Positions 42,434-51,664 of a DNA stretch of 64,000 bases are shown here, one piece after another (position 1 is the stretch's first letter; each line of letters starts with the position of its first letter). The stretch is from Paenibacillus solanacearum. GTDB lineage: Bacteria > Bacillota > Bacilli > Paenibacillales > NBRC-103111. The translations under genes were made by a program, and so were the position numbers. The notes under the pieces are model-generated. The model had not been told where the DNA came from and did not search any database. It worked only from the letters and a program-made list of their open reading frames with translations. Location of the stretch: assembly GCF_910593845.1 (NCBI RefSeq), contig NZ_CAJVAS010000009.1, positions 154,312-218,311 on the forward strand, read 5' to 3'.

Positions 42434-44095
42434 CTACTTGTCCTCCGCTGCACGGAAAGGGATGTCCGTCTGCAAAAGATGCCGCAGCGCGATATCGATC
42501 GATAAGCTGTGCTGAATCGGCGCATGCCCGTTCAGCCAGCTGGGCACCTCGTATACCCGGCCGCTGCGCACGGCCGCCAGCGCCGCCCACGAGCCGCTGG
42601 CCTGGAGCTCGCTCAGCCTTGTGCGCTTCATCGTGGAATTGCTCGTCGTCACAAAGATATGGTCCGGGTTCATCGCGTTCACCTCGTCGGGCGTGACGCG
42701 TCTGTAATGTTCCTCCAGCTTGATGCCGCCGGGTGGCAGCAGTCCGAGCTCCTTGTACAGCAGCTGGCCGAACTGCCGCTTGCCGCCGTAGACGCGAAGC
42801 TCGTCGGCCGTCACGATCAGCACCATGACCGTCTGTCCCGGCTGTGTTCGCGCCGCCAACCGCTTTCGGGCATTGGCCGCTTTTTGCTCGAAACGGCGGA
42901 TCCACCGGGCATACTGCGGCGTTCGGCCGCAAATGACGGACAATTCATGCAAGATATGCTTCCAGTCTTCCCGGAACGTCAGCGTAATGGTCGGGGCCAC
43001 CCGATTAAAGCGTCTTGCGTCCATCCGGTTCCAGTCGGAGCCGAGCACAAGCTTCGGGCATGCTTCCGCGACTGATTCCACATCGGGATGCTGCCAGTTT
43101 CCGTCCATCGTCACCGTATCCTTCAGCTGTTCGGCGATGTAGGGAAGAAAGCCGTTGACCTGATCATGTCCCGTATAGGAGAGCGTGGCGAAGGGCTGCA
43201 ATTCCAGCGCCAGAAGATAGTCGTTCAAATGAGGGAACAGCGTCATGATTTTGTCGCTGCCGTACTGCCTGCGGTAATAGGCGGGGGAGACGCCGACATG
43301 CTTCTTGAATGACCGGCTGAAATAAAAGGCATCGCGAAATCCGGCCTGCTGCGCCGCTTCTTCCACGCTCGAATTGGCAGACAGGCATGCTTTGGCATGG
43401 TTCATGCGCAGCTGCAGCAAATAATCCATCGGCTTCACGCCGGTATGCTTCTTGAAAATATGCGAAAAGTTGGACGGGCTGATGCCGTGCGCCTGGGCCA
43501 GCGACTTCAACGAAACGTCGTTGCGGTAATGCTCGTCCAAGTAAGCTGCAGCGCTGCGTATCGTCTGCCGCATATCGCCGTCTGCCGCTTCCGCCCGCCG
43601 GCTTGAGACGATCTGGTACATCAGCTGCTGGAAGGCAAGATGACGGCGCCAGGACTGGAGCGCATCCGGTTCACCAGCCGTGCCGGCCAGCTGCTCCAAT
43701 AAATCCGTGGACAGCGGCACCTGCTGCACCCGATCTCCCGCAAGCGGCGCAAACAAAGGCGCCTGCGCCTCCAGATCGGCTGCCGTCAGCTCCTGCTCCG
43801 CCGGCCGGCATATCCGATACGAGAACGCCACCATATACAGCTCGGGCGGATGCTCCGCGGCGACGCGCGCTTCTACCCGATTCCCCGGCGCGAGCAGCGC
43901 CGCGCATCCCGCGCTCAGTCTTATCGTCTCGCCGTCCACACGCAGCTCGCCTTCGCCCTCCTTCACGTAGATCAGGCAGTAGCGGTGAAGCGCCCGGCTC
44001 CGGAACCGGCTGCCGGGGCGACATAGTTTGCTGACGGCGGCGTGCACCGTGAATAAAACATGCGGCATATCGTTCAAGCGATTGTCTTGAATCAT
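42434..44095 (-). CDS. Btr-like AraC regulator fused to a siderophore-binding domain
   Basis: A 553-residue fusion. Residues 1-170 form an AraC cupin part (YCLIYVKEGEGELRVDGETIRL), residues about 175-275 hold two helix-turn-helix motifs (VSLKSLAQAHGISPSNFSHIFKKHTGVKP and VEEAAQQAGFRDAFYFSRSFKKHVGVSPAYYRR), and the rest is a PF01497 binding domain (VESVAEACPKLVLGSDWNRMDARRF, VMVLIVTADELRVYGGKRQFGQLLY). This is the layout of Btr (YbbB) of Bacillus, which activates siderophore uptake genes when it binds the siderophore in the cytoplasm. It sits between the ATPase gene and a receptor gene. Confidence 0.93.
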   Translation of the reverse strand: MIQDNRLNDMPHVLFTVHAAVSKLCRPGSRFRSRALHRYCLIYVKEGEGELRVDGETIRLSAGCAALLAPGNRVEARVAAEHPPELYMVAFSYRICRPAEQELTAADLEAQAPLFAPLAGDRVQQVPLSTDLLEQLAGTAGEPDALQSWRRHLAFQQLMYQIVSSRRAEAADGDMRQTIRSAAAYLDEHYRNDVSLKSLAQAHGISPSNFSHIFKKHTGVKPMDYLLQLRMNHAKACLSANSSVEEAAQQAGFRDAFYFSRSFKKHVGVSPAYYRRQYGSDKIMTLFPHLNDYLLALELQPFATLSYTGHDQVNGFLPYIAEQLKDTVTMDGNWQHPDVESVAEACPKLVLGSDWNRMDARRFNRVAPTITLTFREDWKHILHELSVICGRTPQYARWIRRFEQKAANARKRLAARTQPGQTVMVLIVTADELRVYGGKRQFGQLLYKELGLLPPGGIKLEEHYRRVTPDEVNAMNPDHIFVTTSNSTMKRTRLSELQASGSWAALAAVRSGRVYEVPSWLNGHAPIQHSLSIDIALRHLLQTDIPFRAAEDK

Positions 44096-44213
44096 TGGCT
44101 CCTCCCTTGTCCCCCATCGACATCATGAACCACGGCAAAAAGAGAGCCCGCCCTTTAAACTTGTCAGGCGAAGCTCCCCGAAATGGCCATGCTTGCGGCC
44201 GAATCGCCGCCTC

Positions 44214-45059
44214 TTATCGCGCGACGGCCATTTCCTTCTCGACCGTTTGGGCTTTCTCGGACGCCGGTTCGGACGACCCGATCAGTTCGTACGGCAAGCA
44301 GAGCGGTACGCCCGTTCTCGGATCAGGAACGATGTCCGCCTCGATGCCGAATACGAGGCGAAGCACTTCCTTCGTGACGACCTCCTCCGGCGCGCCCTCG
44401 CTTACCACTTGCCCCTTCTGAATCGCAACCATATGCTGGGCGTAACGGGTCGCGTGGTTCAAATCATGCACGACCATGATGATCGTGCGGTTTTCTTCCT
44501 TGTTCAGCTTCTGCAGCAGCTTCAGCACTTCGAGCTGATGGGCCATATCGAGGAACGTCGTCGGCTCGTCAAGGAATAAAATATCCGTTTGCTGCGCCAA
44601 AGACATCGCAATCCATGCCCGCTGCCGCTGCCCCCCGGACAGCTGGTCGACCGGACGGTCGGCAAATTCGGTCATGCCCGTCATCTCGACGGCCCAGTGG
44701 ATGACGTCCTTATCCTCCTTGCTCAAGGAGCCGAAGCCCTTCTGATGCGGGAACCGGCCGTACGATACGAGCTCGCTGACCGTCAGCCCGTCCGGGGCGG
44801 TCGGATTTTGCGGCAAAATCGCGAGCTGCCGGGCGACCTCCTTGGTCGTTTGCTGATGAATCGATTTGCCGTCCAGCAGCACCTGGCCGCCCTTCGGCCT
44901 CATGATGCGGGCCATCGACTTGAGAATCGTCGATTTGCCCGAGCCGTTGGAGCCGACGAGCGCCGTAATTTTGCCTGTTGGTATCGATAAGTTCAACCCC
45001 TTGACGATCACGCGGTCTTCATATGCGACATCCAGCTCCTGTGTGTATAAACGAATCAT
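44214..45059 (-). CDS. Iron-siderophore ABC transporter ATPase (YusV/FecE type)
   Basis: A 281-residue ATPase. Walker A is GSNGSGKST (residues 36-44), the signature [17 protein letters not shown] is near residue 142, and Walker B is [12 protein letters not shown] with the H-loop in [13 protein letters not shown]. It powers the two FecCD permeases encoded just upstream and can serve all four binding proteins of this region. ATG 45059 has GGAGG ahead. Confidence 0.95.
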   Translation of the reverse strand: MIRLYTQELDVAYEDRVIVKGLNLSIPTGKITALVGSNGSGKSTILKSMARIMRPKGGQVLLDGKSIHQQTTKEVARQLAILPQNPTAPDGLTVSELVSYGRFPHQKGFGSLSKEDKDVIHWAVEMTGMTEFADRPVDQLSGGQRQRAWIAMSLAQQTDILFLDEPTTFLDMAHQLEVLKLLQKLNKEENRTIIMVVHDLNHATRYAQHMVAIQKGQVVSEGAPEEVVTKEVLRLVFGIEADIVPDPRTGVPLCLPYELIGSSEPASEKAQTVEKEMAVAR

Positions 45060-45083
45060 CGTTCGTTCCTCCTTTGGGTTGCG

Positions 45084-46112
45084 TCACGCTTTGGATTTGG
45101 CAAGCAGGTACAAGAAATACGGCGCTCCGATCACGGCTACGACAATGCCGGTGGGGATTTCGCTCGGCTGCAGCATCGTGCGGCCGATCGTATCGGCGAC
45201 GATCAGCAGCAGTCCGCCGGCCAGCGCCGACGCCGGGAGCAGGAATTGATGCTTCGGACCGATCAGCTGTCTGGCCAGATGCGGTCCGATCAAGCCGACG
45301 AAGCCGATGCCGCCGCCGACGGCGACGCAGGAAGCGGCCAGCGCCACGGCGGACGCGAGGAGCGTCAGGCGCTCCCGCTCGAGCCGGACGCCGAGTCCGG
45401 CGGCTGTTTGATCGCCCAGATTGAGCACGTTAAGTACATTGGCTTTATAAATGACGTAAGGTATGAGAACGGCAATCCACGGCAGCAGGGCAAGCACGAA
45501 TTTCCAGTTGGTGCCCCAGATGCTGCCGGCCAGCCATATGGCAACGAATTGATAGTTTTGCGGCTCGAGCCGGATCGTCAGCACGATCATCGCCGCGTGA
45601 ATGCCGGCGGCGACGGCGATGCCGACCAGAATGAGGCGCACCGGCGAGATGCCGACTCCTTTTTTATACGACAGTACGTAAATGAGTGCAGCCGTCAGCC
45701 CCGCGCCGACAAGGGCGAGCACGGGCAGCATGAAGGCCGGCGCAGCCGTCTTCACCGGATAGAACGAAATAAACAAGACGACAGCCAGCCCGGCGCCGGC
45801 GTTAATGCCGAGAATCCCGGGATCGGCGAGCGGATTGCGCGACAATCCTTGCAGAATCGCTCCGGAGAGCGCAAGGCCGCAGCCGACGAGAACGGAAATG
45901 ACGATTCGCGGCAGCCGGAATTCGAATAAGATGAGCTTCTGCTTGTCGGTCCCTCCGCCGAACAAGGTTGAGAGTACCTCCAGCGGAGACAACCGGGTAA
46001 ATCCCATATTCATGCTGACTACGAAAACGCCGACAATCAGCACGAAGAACGCGGCCATGACCGCATAGGCACGAACCGATCGGGCTTTATGCATATCTTG
46101 AAATGGATGCAT
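45084..46112 (-). CDS. FecCD-type iron-siderophore permease
   Basis: A 342-residue permease with about nine to ten helices. FecCD hallmarks: LPRIVISVLVGCGLALSGAILQGLSRNPLADPGILGINAGAG and GFVGLIGPHLARQLIGPKHQFLLPASALAGG. ATG 46112 has GGAGG eleven bases ahead; the open frame continues upstream only as antisense sequence over its partner gene. It begins three bases after the stop of the partner permease. Resembles YfhA of Bacillus. Confidence 0.94.
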   Translation of the reverse strand: MHPFQDMHKARSVRAYAVMAAFFVLIVGVFVVSMNMGFTRLSPLEVLSTLFGGGTDKQKLILFEFRLPRIVISVLVGCGLALSGAILQGLSRNPLADPGILGINAGAGLAVVLFISFYPVKTAAPAFMLPVLALVGAGLTAALIYVLSYKKGVGISPVRLILVGIAVAAGIHAAMIVLTIRLEPQNYQFVAIWLAGSIWGTNWKFVLALLPWIAVLIPYVIYKANVLNVLNLGDQTAAGLGVRLERERLTLLASAVALAASCVAVGGGIGFVGLIGPHLARQLIGPKHQFLLPASALAGGLLLIVADTIGRTMLQPSEIPTGIVVAVIGAPYFLYLLAKSKA

Positions 46113-46114
46113 CG

Positions 46115-47158
46115 CTACAAGGTCCTCCTTTCCCTGCGCGCCAGGTACAAGAAGAACGGTACGCCGATCAGCGCGATCAAGGCGCCGATCGGCGTCTCGA
46201 ACGGTGGATGAATCATGCGCGCCCCGATGTCCGCCAGCACCATCAGCAGTCCGCCAAGCACGGCGGAGCATGGAATAATCCAGCGGTAATCGACACCGAC
46301 CAGCGCACGGGACACGTGAGGAATGACCAGACCGATGAAGCCGATCGCGCCGACGGCGGATACGGAAGCACCCGCCATCACGAGCGTCAATAGCGCGCCG
46401 GCCAGCTTCACGAGTCCCGTTCGTTGGCCGAGCCCCGCGGCGATCTCGTCGCCGAGGCTCAATACCGTAATCGAGCGCGACAGCAGCAAAGCGCCGATGA
46501 CGCCGCCCGCGATCCACGGCCACATAATACGGACCTGCATCCACTTGGTGCCGGACACACCGCCGGCATACCAGAAGGCCAAATCCTGCGAAATTTTAAA
46601 ATAAATCGCAACGCCCTCGCTCAGTGCGAGAAGCAGCGCGCTGACCGCGGCTCCCGCCAGCGCCAGACGAACCGGGCTCAAACCGCCCTTGGCTACCGAC
46701 CCAACGCCATAAACGAGGCCGGTACCGATCGCCGCGCCGATAAACGAGAACAGAATCAGCTGGGAAAACGGCAGCTGCGGAAAAAAAGCAAAGCATAACG
46801 CAAGCACGAACCCCGCGCCGGCATTGATGCCAAGCAGTCCGGGATCGGCCAGCGGATTGCGGGTCATTCCTTGCATAATGGCGCCGGATACTGCGAATCC
46901 GACGCCGACCATCGCTCCCGCCAGCGCCCGGGGCAGGCGAAGCTCCCAAATGATCTGATGCTGCGTCAGATCCGGATTAAATCGGAACAGCGCTTCCCAT
47001 ACCGTCTGGAGGCGAATATCCGCCGCACCGACCGATATGGACGTCGCAAGCCCCAGAGCGAGTGCAGCCAGCCCGCCGATCAGGATCATAACGGCGATCA
47101 CGGGACGGGTACGCAGTTGGGGTCGAGACGCAGAAGACGCTTCGGTTGTTGTATTCAT
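46115..47158 (-). CDS. FecCD-type iron-siderophore permease
   Basis: A 347-residue permease; LPRALAGAMVGVGFAVSGAIMQGMTRNPLADPGLLGINAGAG and GFIGLVIPHVSRALVGVDYRWIIPCSAVLGG are the family motifs. It forms the heterodimeric channel with the product of the next gene, as YfiZ does with YfhA. AAGGAG precedes ATG 47158, and the binding protein gene lies 22 bases upstream. Confidence 0.94.
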   Translation of the reverse strand: MNTTTEASSASRPQLRTRPVIAVMILIGGLAALALGLATSISVGAADIRLQTVWEALFRFNPDLTQHQIIWELRLPRALAGAMVGVGFAVSGAIMQGMTRNPLADPGLLGINAGAGFVLALCFAFFPQLPFSQLILFSFIGAAIGTGLVYGVGSVAKGGLSPVRLALAGAAVSALLLALSEGVAIYFKISQDLAFWYAGGVSGTKWMQVRIMWPWIAGGVIGALLLSRSITVLSLGDEIAAGLGQRTGLVKLAGALLTLVMAGASVSAVGAIGFIGLVIPHVSRALVGVDYRWIIPCSAVLGGLLMVLADIGARMIHPPFETPIGALIALIGVPFFLYLARRERRTL

Positions 47159-47179
47159 TGCCGTTCTCCTTCTTCAATC

Positions 47180-48151
47180 TCATTTCGTCAGACGGTCCAC
47201 TATGAAGTCCAGCTGCTGATCCAGTGCGATCGGGTCGTTGAAGTAAAACGACTGTACGCTGTATTCGTGGACCCGCCCCGCCTTCACGGCAGGCAAGTTG
47301 TTCCACACAGCCAGAGACGTCACTTCCGATTTGCGCTTTTCGGCTTCCCCGGCGCCGGTGCCGACCGCCGCGTCGCGTACGCCGAGGAACAGCTGGTCGG
47401 CCTGCCCGAGATAGTCGGGAATCGCCTCCAGCGAAATTTTGGCCCAGCCTTGCGGGAAAGCGTCCTGCTCCACCTTCGCGGGAGCGCGCAAGCCAAGTCC
47501 GTTATAGACGATGTCGCCGCCTCTGCCGAACGATTTTCCGTAGATGAACAATTCCTTCGGAGTAATTTCGACGATGGCGATTTTGGCGTCCGGCTTGACG
47601 GTTTTCAGCAGCTGTATTTTCTTCTCCTGCATTTTCTGATCGAACCGGCTGAGCCACTGCTTCGCTTCATTCGTCTTGTTGAGCGCTTTGCCGATTTCGA
47701 GCAGACGGTCCCGGTAGTTATATTTGCCGTACGGAATCAGTACGGTGGGAGCGATCTGCGACAGCTTCTCGTACGTATCCTCCTGATACGTAATAATGAC
47801 ATCAGGATTCAGGCTCAATATTTTCTCGTAGGAGATGCCCGTCATGTCTCCCACGTTCTCGGCTCCGCTCACCAAGCTTTGGTGGTAAGGCGTTTGAAAC
47901 ACCCACCCTGCGGCGCCCACCGGCTTCACGCCCAAAGCCAGCACGTCGCCCACATAGTCTTGCACCGTTACGACGACCCGCTTCGGATTCGCCGGAAGCT
48001 GTACGGGCCCTTTCGCCCCCTCGTATGTAATGACGTCGCTTTTCTTCGCTTCGCCGGCCGTTTGATTCGTACCGCAAGCAGCAAGGAGGCACAGCAGGCA
48101 AGCGATGAGTAAGGCGGCGCCGATCATCCGGTATTTTCGTAACGACAGCAT
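47180..48151 (-). CDS. Iron-siderophore binding lipoprotein (YfiY-like)
   Basis: A 323-residue lipoprotein (lipobox LLAAC then GTNQTAGEAK). PF01497 motifs: GPVQLPANPKRVVVTVQDYVGDVLALGVKPVGAAG, ILSLNPDVIITYQEDTYEKLSQIAPTVLIPYG, and LAVWNNLPAVKAGRVHEYSV. It is the first gene of the permease-ATPase operon and so the cognate receptor. ATG 48151 is used, with GGAGG five bases ahead; ATG 48163 has no ribosome site. A Fur box sits inside the promoter. Confidence 0.93.
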   Translation of the reverse strand: MLSLRKYRMIGAALLIACLLCLLAACGTNQTAGEAKKSDVITYEGAKGPVQLPANPKRVVVTVQDYVGDVLALGVKPVGAAGWVFQTPYHQSLVSGAENVGDMTGISYEKILSLNPDVIITYQEDTYEKLSQIAPTVLIPYGKYNYRDRLLEIGKALNKTNEAKQWLSRFDQKMQEKKIQLLKTVKPDAKIAIVEITPKELFIYGKSFGRGGDIVYNGLGLRAPAKVEQDAFPQGWAKISLEAIPDYLGQADQLFLGVRDAAVGTGAGEAEKRKSEVTSLAVWNNLPAVKAGRVHEYSVQSFYFNDPIALDQQLDFIVDRLTK

Positions 48152-48178
48152 AAGCTCCTCCATCTTTCTAATGAGATT

Positions 48179-48208
48179 ATTATAAATGATAATGATTATC
48201 ATGATCAA
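48179..48208 (-). promoter_or_regulatory. Promoter with embedded Fur box, permease operon
   Basis: On the minus strand TTGATC, 18 bases and TATAAT; the spacer contains the perfect Fur repeat TGATAATGATTATCA (48187-48201). Iron-loaded Fur would block RNA polymerase directly. Confidence 0.85.
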
Positions 48209-48431
48209 CAAAAAAACTAGCATGCCGCTCCATTTATGTCAAGCGGCATCGGCCATGAATCCGACACCCGCCAATGGGATCATGTCAGTACGCGCAGCAG
48301 CGGCCTGCCCATTTCATCGATATCCGTGAGCTTGCTGCCCGTCGATCGTATGGTTTCATGTCTTGGATCCGGATCGCGGGGACTGCCTGTTCCCTCACAG
48401 CTTGCATCGTATGCCGGTTCATTTTTTTGGG

Positions 48432-48485
48432 TAGACAAATGGCGCCATCGCCGTCTATAATGTTCGAGAATGAAAATCATTATCA
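48432..48485 (+). promoter_or_regulatory. Promoter and Fur box of the plus-strand receptor
   Basis: TAGACA (48432-48437), 18 bases, TATAAT (48456-48461), followed by the Fur repeat TGAAAATCATTATCA (48471-48485) over the start of transcription. Confidence 0.8.
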
Positions 48486-48522
48486 TTTACATAGTGCTGT
48501 ATGCCAACCTAAGGAGGATTCC

Positions 48523-49512
48523 ATGTTTACCTTGAAGTCAAAACTCGCTGTGTACCTCTTGCTCGCCTTCGCGATTGCGCTGCTTGCAGGCTGCGGGCAG
48601 ACGCCGTCCGGTACGGCGGCAACGCCGGATAAGCCTTCGGCCGCGGCCCCTACAGGCGATAAACCTCAATACCCGCGCACCATTACGCATGCGCTCGGTA
48701 AAACCGTCATCGAAAAAATGCCCGAGCGTCCGGTTATCATCTGGGGCGAATTTTATATGGCGGGCAACGCCGTCTCGCTCGGCGTCATCCCTGTCGCTAT
48801 GACCGACAATCCGACCTGGTACAAGAACGAGCAAGGCCTTCCCTCCTACCTGATCGATTCTTTAAAGCAAACGAAGCATATCGGAAGGGCGAATCCGATC
48901 AACTACGAGCTGCTCATCGAGCAGAAGCCCGACGTGATCATTATCGGCAATTCTCCGATGTATACAGCCGCTTACGAGCAGCTCAACAAGATCGCGCCAA
49001 CCATCGTCATCACTAAATATTCCGACTTTGAATCCGCTCACCGCGACATAGCCGCCATCTTCGGGAAGGAATCGCTCGCCGACACCCAAATCCGCGAATC
49101 GAAGGAATATGCCGCGCAGGCGAAAAACCGTCTCGCCCAAACGCTCGGCAAAGAGAAGGTGGCCGTCATCGAAGTCAACGGCAAATCCATCTGGCAGCAT
49201 GACGACAGTCCGATCGCGAATCTGATCTTCCAGGAGCTCGGCGCAACACCCGCTTATCCGATCGTAAGCAACGGGAAAGCCGAATCCATCTCCATGGAAG
49301 GGCTCGCCTCAACCGATCCCGACCGAATCCTGCTGTACTGGACCTCGAAGGAATCGTTCGCGGAGCTGGAGAAAAACGAAGTATGGAAGCAAATGCGCGC
49401 CGTCAAAGGAGGCAAGGTGACGCTCTCCGAGAAATCGATCGAATGGAGCGCTTCCCATCCGCCAGGCCGCAAATTTACAATTGACGAGCTGACTCAAATA
49501 TGGAATCATTAA
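48523..49512 (+). CDS. Iron-siderophore binding lipoprotein
   Basis: A 329-residue lipoprotein (lipobox LLAGC then GQTPSGTAATPDK). Motifs: HALGKTVIEKMPERPVIIWGEFYMAGNAVSLGVIPVAM, LLIEQKPDVIIIGNSPMYTAAYEQLNKIAPTIVIT, and VWKQMRAVKGGKVTLSE. ATG 48523 has AAGGAGG ahead. It is the fourth siderophore receptor of the region, divergent from the permease operon under its own Fur box, and is followed by an ABC exporter gene. Confidence 0.93.
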   Translation: MFTLKSKLAVYLLLAFAIALLAGCGQTPSGTAATPDKPSAAAPTGDKPQYPRTITHALGKTVIEKMPERPVIIWGEFYMAGNAVSLGVIPVAMTDNPTWYKNEQGLPSYLIDSLKQTKHIGRANPINYELLIEQKPDVIIIGNSPMYTAAYEQLNKIAPTIVITKYSDFESAHRDIAAIFGKESLADTQIRESKEYAAQAKNRLAQTLGKEKVAVIEVNGKSIWQHDDSPIANLIFQELGATPAYPIVSNGKAESISMEGLASTDPDRILLYWTSKESFAELEKNEVWKQMRAVKGGKVTLSEKSIEWSASHPPGRKFTIDELTQIWNH

Positions 49513-49568
49513 TGATTTATACAAGCCGGATGCTTATGAAATTGTTGTCGATAAGGATGTGATGCTTC

Positions 49569-51287
49569 TTGCTTCGCCGTTTTTTCAGCTATTACAGACC
49601 GTATAAAGGATTGTTCATGCTCGATTTCTCCTGCGCCGTGATCGCGGCGCTGCTCGAGCTTGGATTTCCGCTGGCCGTTAACCGGGTGGTGGACGATCTG
49701 CTGCCGAGCCACAACTGGACGCTCATCGTATGGGCATGCGCCGGGCTGCTGGCGATTTATGCGATCAACACGTTCCTGAACTTTGTCGTCACGTACTGGG
49801 GGCATATGCTGGGCATTAATATCGAGACCGATATGCGCAAAAAGCTGTTCGATCATGTGCAGAAGCTGTCATTCCGCTTCTTCGACAACCAGAAGACGGG
49901 CCACCTGCTTTCCCGGATGACGAGCGATCTGATGGAAATCGGCGAAGTGGCGCACCACGGGCCCGAAGACTTGTTCATCGCCTGCATGACGCTGGTCGGC
50001 GCCTTCGCGCTGATGCTCGGAATCAACTGGAAGCTCGCGCTCATCACGTTCGCGGTCGTGCCTTTCCTGATCTTCTTCGCGGGCTACTTCAATAAAAAGA
50101 TGTCGCATGCGTTCCGCCGCATGTTCTCGGATATCGCCGATTTCAACGCACGGGTGGAAGACAACGTAGGCGGCATCCGCGTAGTTCAAGCTTTCTCCAA
50201 CGAAGAGCATGAGAAGGCGCTGTTCGCGGTCAACAACGGGCGCTTCCGTTTGACGAAACTGATTGCCTACAAAATTATGGCTTGGAATACGTCGGTCAGC
50301 TACATGCTGATGCGGCTCGTCTCGCTGTTCGTGCTGATTTGCGGCACGTGGTTCGTGCTCAACGACAATATGTCGTACGGGCAGTTCATCGGCTTCGTCC
50401 TGCTGACCAACGTGTTCCTTGGACCAATTCAAAAAATCAACACCGTCATCGAGAGCTACCCGAAAGGCGCGGCCGGCTTCAAGCGCTATACGGAGCTGCT
50501 CGATCTCGCGCCGGACATTACCGACGCACCCAACGCCGTCGAGCCCGGCACGCTGCGCGGAGAAATTCGCTACAGCGGCGTAGGCTTCGGTTACGGCGAT
50601 CAGGCGAATGTGCTGAACGGGATCGACCTGTCCATTCGCGCAGGCGAAACGATCGCCTTCGTCGGGCCTTCGGGCGCAGGCAAGACGACGCTCTGTTCGC
50701 TGCTGCCGCGCTTTTACGAAGTCCAATCAGGCCGAATTACGATCGACGGCATCGACATTCGCGACATGAAGCTGTCCTCGCTGCGCAAGCAAATCGGCAT
50801 CGTTCAACAGGACGTGTTCCTGTTCGGAGGCACGATCCGCGAGAACATCGCCTACGGCAAGCTGGAGGCCTCAGAAGCGGAAATCTGGGAAGCCGCACGC
50901 CGGGCGAAGCTGGATCAGTTCATCCGGTCGCTGCCGGAAGGGCTGGATACGGTCATCGGCGAACGCGGCGTCAAGCTGTCCGGCGGGCAAAAGCAGCGTC
51001 TGGCCATCGCGCGCATGTTCCTCAAAAACCCGCCGATTCTGATCCTGGACGAAGCTACGTCGGCGCTCGATACGGAAACCGAGCTGGCGATTCAGCAATC
51101 GCTCGCCGAGCTCTCGAAAGGGCGCACCACGCTCATCATCGCGCACAGGCTGGCTACGATTAAGCATGCGGACCGCATTGTCGTCGTCAATGAGCAGGGC
51201 GTCGTCGAAGACGGCACGCACAAGGAATTGGTAACCGCCGGAGGCGCCTACTCCCGCCTGCACCAAGCCCAGTTCGGCGCGTACTAG
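49569..51287 (+). CDS. ABC exporter half-transporter
   Basis: A 572-residue type IV ABC protein with a six-helix membrane domain (about residues 15-300) and an ATPase domain: Walker A GPSGAGKTT, Q-loop IVQQDVFLFGG, signature LSGGQKQR, Walker B ILILDEATSALD and H-loop IAHRLAT. It is of the MsbA/YfiC type and works as a dimer. TTG 49569 is the start, with AAGGA eleven bases ahead, 56 bases after the receptor gene. In this Fur-controlled unit, export of a siderophore or an iron-related compound is plausible, but no siderophore synthesis genes are in the window. Confidence 0.92.
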   Translation: MLRRFFSYYRPYKGLFMLDFSCAVIAALLELGFPLAVNRVVDDLLPSHNWTLIVWACAGLLAIYAINTFLNFVVTYWGHMLGINIETDMRKKLFDHVQKLSFRFFDNQKTGHLLSRMTSDLMEIGEVAHHGPEDLFIACMTLVGAFALMLGINWKLALITFAVVPFLIFFAGYFNKKMSHAFRRMFSDIADFNARVEDNVGGIRVVQAFSNEEHEKALFAVNNGRFRLTKLIAYKIMAWNTSVSYMLMRLVSLFVLICGTWFVLNDNMSYGQFIGFVLLTNVFLGPIQKINTVIESYPKGAAGFKRYTELLDLAPDITDAPNAVEPGTLRGEIRYSGVGFGYGDQANVLNGIDLSIRAGETIAFVGPSGAGKTTLCSLLPRFYEVQSGRITIDGIDIRDMKLSSLRKQIGIVQQDVFLFGGTIRENIAYGKLEASEAEIWEAARRAKLDQFIRSLPEGLDTVIGERGVKLSGGQKQRLAIARMFLKNPPILILDEATSALDTETELAIQQSLAELSKGRTTLIIAHRLATIKHADRIVVVNEQGVVEDGTHKELVTAGGAYSRLHQAQFGAY

Positions 51288-51370
51288 CAACGGGCCGCGC
51301 ATTCGGGCTGTCCTTCGCTGGCGATACCGTTCGTTAAGGGCAGTCCGCTTCGCTCCATCGGCACATCATG

Positions 51371-51416
51371 AAAACCGGCCCCGCCGAGGAGCATATTCCT
51401 TCAGCGGGGCGGTTTT
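51371..51416 (+). terminator. Terminator of the receptor/exporter operon
   Basis: AAAACCG-CCCCGC and GCGGGGCGGTTTT form a stem with a bulge, followed by ATAAAG; the T-run is in the distal arm. Confidence 0.8.
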
Positions 51417-51664
51417 ATAAAGTCTATGGGTGCAACGGCTTTCACACAATCCGGCAAGCGCATTCCCGGATCGCCCTTGTATACGGAGACGACGTTTGAC
51501 ATGAACATTGTTTCATTTCAACCCACATATTTTTCCAACTGAAAGTGGCAAAGAGTCTATAGAATGAATAAATGTTAATAATAGAAATTGTGCGAGAAAT
51601 GACATATCTGTTTCACTAATATTGTGCTATTCTACATAATAAAACAATTTTTTCGAGGTGAATT
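51417..51664. other. Upstream region of the CysJ-like gene
   Basis: AT-rich from 51490 on and probably promoter-bearing, but I cannot place a convincing -35/-10 pair. No Fur box, CymR half-site or riboswitch is recognised, and no gene. Confidence 0.4.

Noticed and set aside
46871..48112. 413-residue plus-strand open frame over the permease and receptor genes
   Set aside because: Mirror frame of two clear coding regions, no ribosome site.
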